DNA of 6,786 nucleotides, taken from NCBI GenBank assembly GCA_003246505.1, contig QKAI01000056.1:1-6786 (forward strand), written 5' to 3'. Shown here one piece after another: positions 5,485 to 6,786 of the stretch (position 1 is its first letter; every line of letters starts with the position of its first letter). This stretch comes from Spirochaetaceae bacterium (GTDB lineage: Bacteria; Spirochaetota; Spirochaetia; DSM-2461). The translations under genes and the position numbers were made by a program. The notes under the pieces were generated by a model that did not search any database, was not told the DNA's origin, and worked only from the letters and a program-made list of their open reading frames with translations.

Positions 5485-6612
5485 GTAGATGTAGGCCAGG
5501 AGAAAGGGGGCGATCCCCTTGGCTTCGTTCTCCACCACCGGCTCGGACATATAGTAGTCGTAGCTGCCGTCCCGCCGCTGGGCTCCCCCCAGTCCGGCGA
5601 CCAGGCAGGTTCCGCCCAGGCACATCTCTCCGGCGCCGTTCCGGTACAGGTATTTTTCGCAGATACCGAAGAAGGCTTCCTCCGCCCTGGCCCGGTACTC
5701 CGGCCCCAGGATTCCCAGGGACACCGCCTTGGCCAGGCCGTAGGCTATGATGGAGGAGCCGCTGGTCTCGGGGTAGTTCCGGTCCGCTTCGGGCCGGTCC
5801 GCCACCTGGTACCACATGCCGTCCGGCTGCTGATAGCGCAGCAGGGCGTCGGCCAGCTCCGTAAAGACCCGGGTCATGAAATTGTAGAATTCCCGGTCCT
5901 CCTCCCTGTCCAGCAGTTCGATGATGTCCACCAGGGCCATGAAGTACCAGCCCAGGGCCCGGAGCCAGTAGTGGGGGGAGAGCCCCGTGGCGGGGTCGCA
6001 CCAGTACATGGATTTGGAGGAGTCGTAGGCGTGCTTGTAGAGCCCGGTCTCTTCGTCCTTCATGATTTCGTAGACGGTGCGGAACTGGTTCAGGATATCG
6101 GGATAGTTCCCCTTGCCCTTGTACCGTTTCTCGTACTCGAGATAAAAGGGCTGCCCCATGTAGAGACCGTCCAGCCACACCTGGTCCGGGTAGATCTGCT
6201 TGTGCCAGAAATTCCCCTCCGCCGTGCGGGGCTGATGGCGCAGCTGGGCATAGAGAACGTCCATGGCCCGGCGGTACTTCTCCTTCCCGGTCAGGTCGTA
6301 GAGGCGGAACAGGACGCTCCCCTCCTTGATGTTGTCCAGGTTGTACTCCTCCTCACGGAATCCCAGGATGGAACCGTCCTCGCCGATATAGTAATCGATG
6401 AAACGGTCGCAGAAGTCCAGGTATTTCCGGTCCCCCGTGGAGTCGAAAAGCCGCATCAATGCGGTCATCATGCACCCGTCGATATAGTTCCAGTGGGGCT
6501 TTTTCCCCTGGCGGATCATCTCCTGGTTCCAGACGGGCATCTCCGGACCGCCCTTCTCCAGAATCTCCCCTATATAGCTATCCACCATGTCGAAAATTTC
6601 ATTTTTTTCCAT
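5473..6612 (-). CDS. GH105 family unsaturated rhamnogalacturonyl hydrolase (YteR/YesR-like)
   Basis: A 379-residue cytoplasmic enzyme of the (alpha/alpha)6-barrel GH105/GH88 group, full length for the family and without a signal peptide. It is expected to remove the 4,5-unsaturated galacturonate from the non-reducing end of oligosaccharides made by rhamnogalacturonan lyases, by hydrating the double bond. Seen: YNLDNIKEG with D93, WHKQIYPDQVWLDGLYMGQPF with D148, YKHAYDSSK with H194, WLRALGWY with R218 and W222, and ETSGSSIIAYGLAKA plus the C-terminal EPVVENEAKGIAPFLLAYIYL block. Relative to the Bacillus YteR residues I remember (Asp88, Asp143, His189, Arg213, Trp217), each is shifted by a constant five, so the active site appears complete, D148 being the proposed acid/base. 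GGGAGG (6621-6626, reverse strand) lies 8 nt before the ATG and inside the end of the upstream gene. The exact substrate (rhamnogalacturonan-I or another ulvan- or pectin-type uronide) cannot be fixed. Confidence 0.9.
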   Translation of the reverse strand: MEKNEIFDMVDSYIGEILEKGGPEMPVWNQEMIRQGKKPHWNYIDGCMMTALMRLFDSTGDRKYLDFCDRFIDYYIGEDGSILGFREEEYNLDNIKEGSVLFRLYDLTGKEKYRRAMDVLYAQLRHQPRTAEGNFWHKQIYPDQVWLDGLYMGQPFYLEYEKRYKGKGNYPDILNQFRTVYEIMKDEETGLYKHAYDSSKSMYWCDPATGLSPHYWLRALGWYFMALVDIIELLDREEDREFYNFMTRVFTELADALLRYQQPDGMWYQVADRPEADRNYPETSGSSIIAYGLAKAVSLGILGPEYRARAEEAFFGICEKYLYRNGAGEMCLGGTCLVAGLGGAQRRDGSYDYYMSEPVVENEAKGIAPFLLAYIYLRG

Positions 6613-6614
6613 TC

Positions 6615-6786
6615 CTAGTACCTCCCGCTGATGCTGTCCAGAAAACGAATCGTCTCATCAATCGTCTCGGGGGAGTTGTTCTCCAGGGTCACCTGGATCA
6701 TGGGCTTGTGCTTGCTTATCAGTTCCACCAGGAGGGGAAAATTGAACTCCCCCCGGCCGGCGGGCAGATTCCCGTTCTTATGCCCC
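6615..6786 (-). CDS. Xylose-isomerase-like TIM-barrel sugar isomerase/epimerase, C-terminal part (cut by window edge)
   Basis: An open frame enters from the right edge and ends at a TAG at 6615-6617, giving the last 57 residues of a protein. It begins GHKNGNLPAGRGEFNF and continues through LLVELISKHKPMIQVTLEN to a C-terminal helix ending FLDSISGRY. The H-x-N-G-N...G-R-G-E-F-N-F segment followed by a strand carrying a glutamate (VTLEN) is the usual end of the AP-endonuclease-2/xylose-isomerase-like TIM-barrel family, in which the final barrel strand supplies a metal-binding Glu. The stop is two bases from the ATG of the GH105 gene, so they are surely co-transcribed; a role in processing released sugars is inferred. 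The fragment is short, so the family call is moderate and the substrate unknown. Confidence 0.65.
   Translation of the reverse strand, partial: GHKNGNLPAGRGEFNFPLLVELISKHKPMIQVTLENNSPETIDETIRFLDSISGRY

Noticed and set aside
5504..5520. AAGGGG-GCGAT-CCCCTT stem as terminator of the chemoreceptor gene
   Set aside because: Six-base-pair stem without a following U-run, located within GH105 coding sequence; too weak to call.
5971..6618. Open frame of 215 codons on the + strand across the GH105 gene
   Set aside because: Repeated V/L/H-rich translation without motifs, antisense to a GH105 whose active-site residues are all in place.

Overview
The window looks like a chromosomal stretch from a free-living or gut-type bacterium with a moderately high G+C coding background and AT-rich intergenic spots. 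The chemoreceptor tip (LLAMNAAIEAAHAG) is the wording I associate with spirochaete MCPs, so a member of the Spirochaetota is my best guess; this rests on one gene and is only moderately secure. All genes look intact except the one cut by the right edge. I see no RNA gene, insertion sequence, CRISPR array or phage gene.

Left block (1-2613, + strand): a compact three-gene operon. It begins with a MerR-type promoter (TTGCCT, 20-bp spacer holding the perfect palindrome CTCCCCTATAGGGGAG, TATCCT). It then encodes a BtrH-like papain-fold protein (BtrH_N plus DUF4872), a stand-alone GyrI-like small-molecule-binding protein, and a BmrR/BltR-type MerR activator that carries its own GyrI-like ligand domain. 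The regulator is the obvious candidate to act on the operon's own promoter. Together these suggest a ligand-inducible unit that binds, modifies or destroys a small molecule. The ligand is unknown. A hairpin that would hide the regulator's Shine-Dalgarno sequence lies in the gap before the third gene.

Middle block (2585-5484): a tandem-GNAT acetyltransferase on the - strand, whose 3' end overlaps the regulator gene tail-to-tail by 29 bp, and, divergently transcribed from it across a 161-bp gap, a complete transmembrane methyl-accepting chemotaxis protein on the + strand. A good sigma70-like promoter for the GNAT gene is visible in the gap; none is convincing for the chemoreceptor.

Right block (5473-6786, - strand): a GH105 unsaturated rhamnogalacturonyl hydrolase, preceded two bases upstream by the C-terminal 57 residues of a xylose-isomerase-like TIM-barrel protein. 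These are the end of an operon for sugar or pectin-fragment catabolism whose remainder lies beyond the right edge. The GH105 gene overlaps the chemoreceptor gene tail-to-tail by 12 bp.
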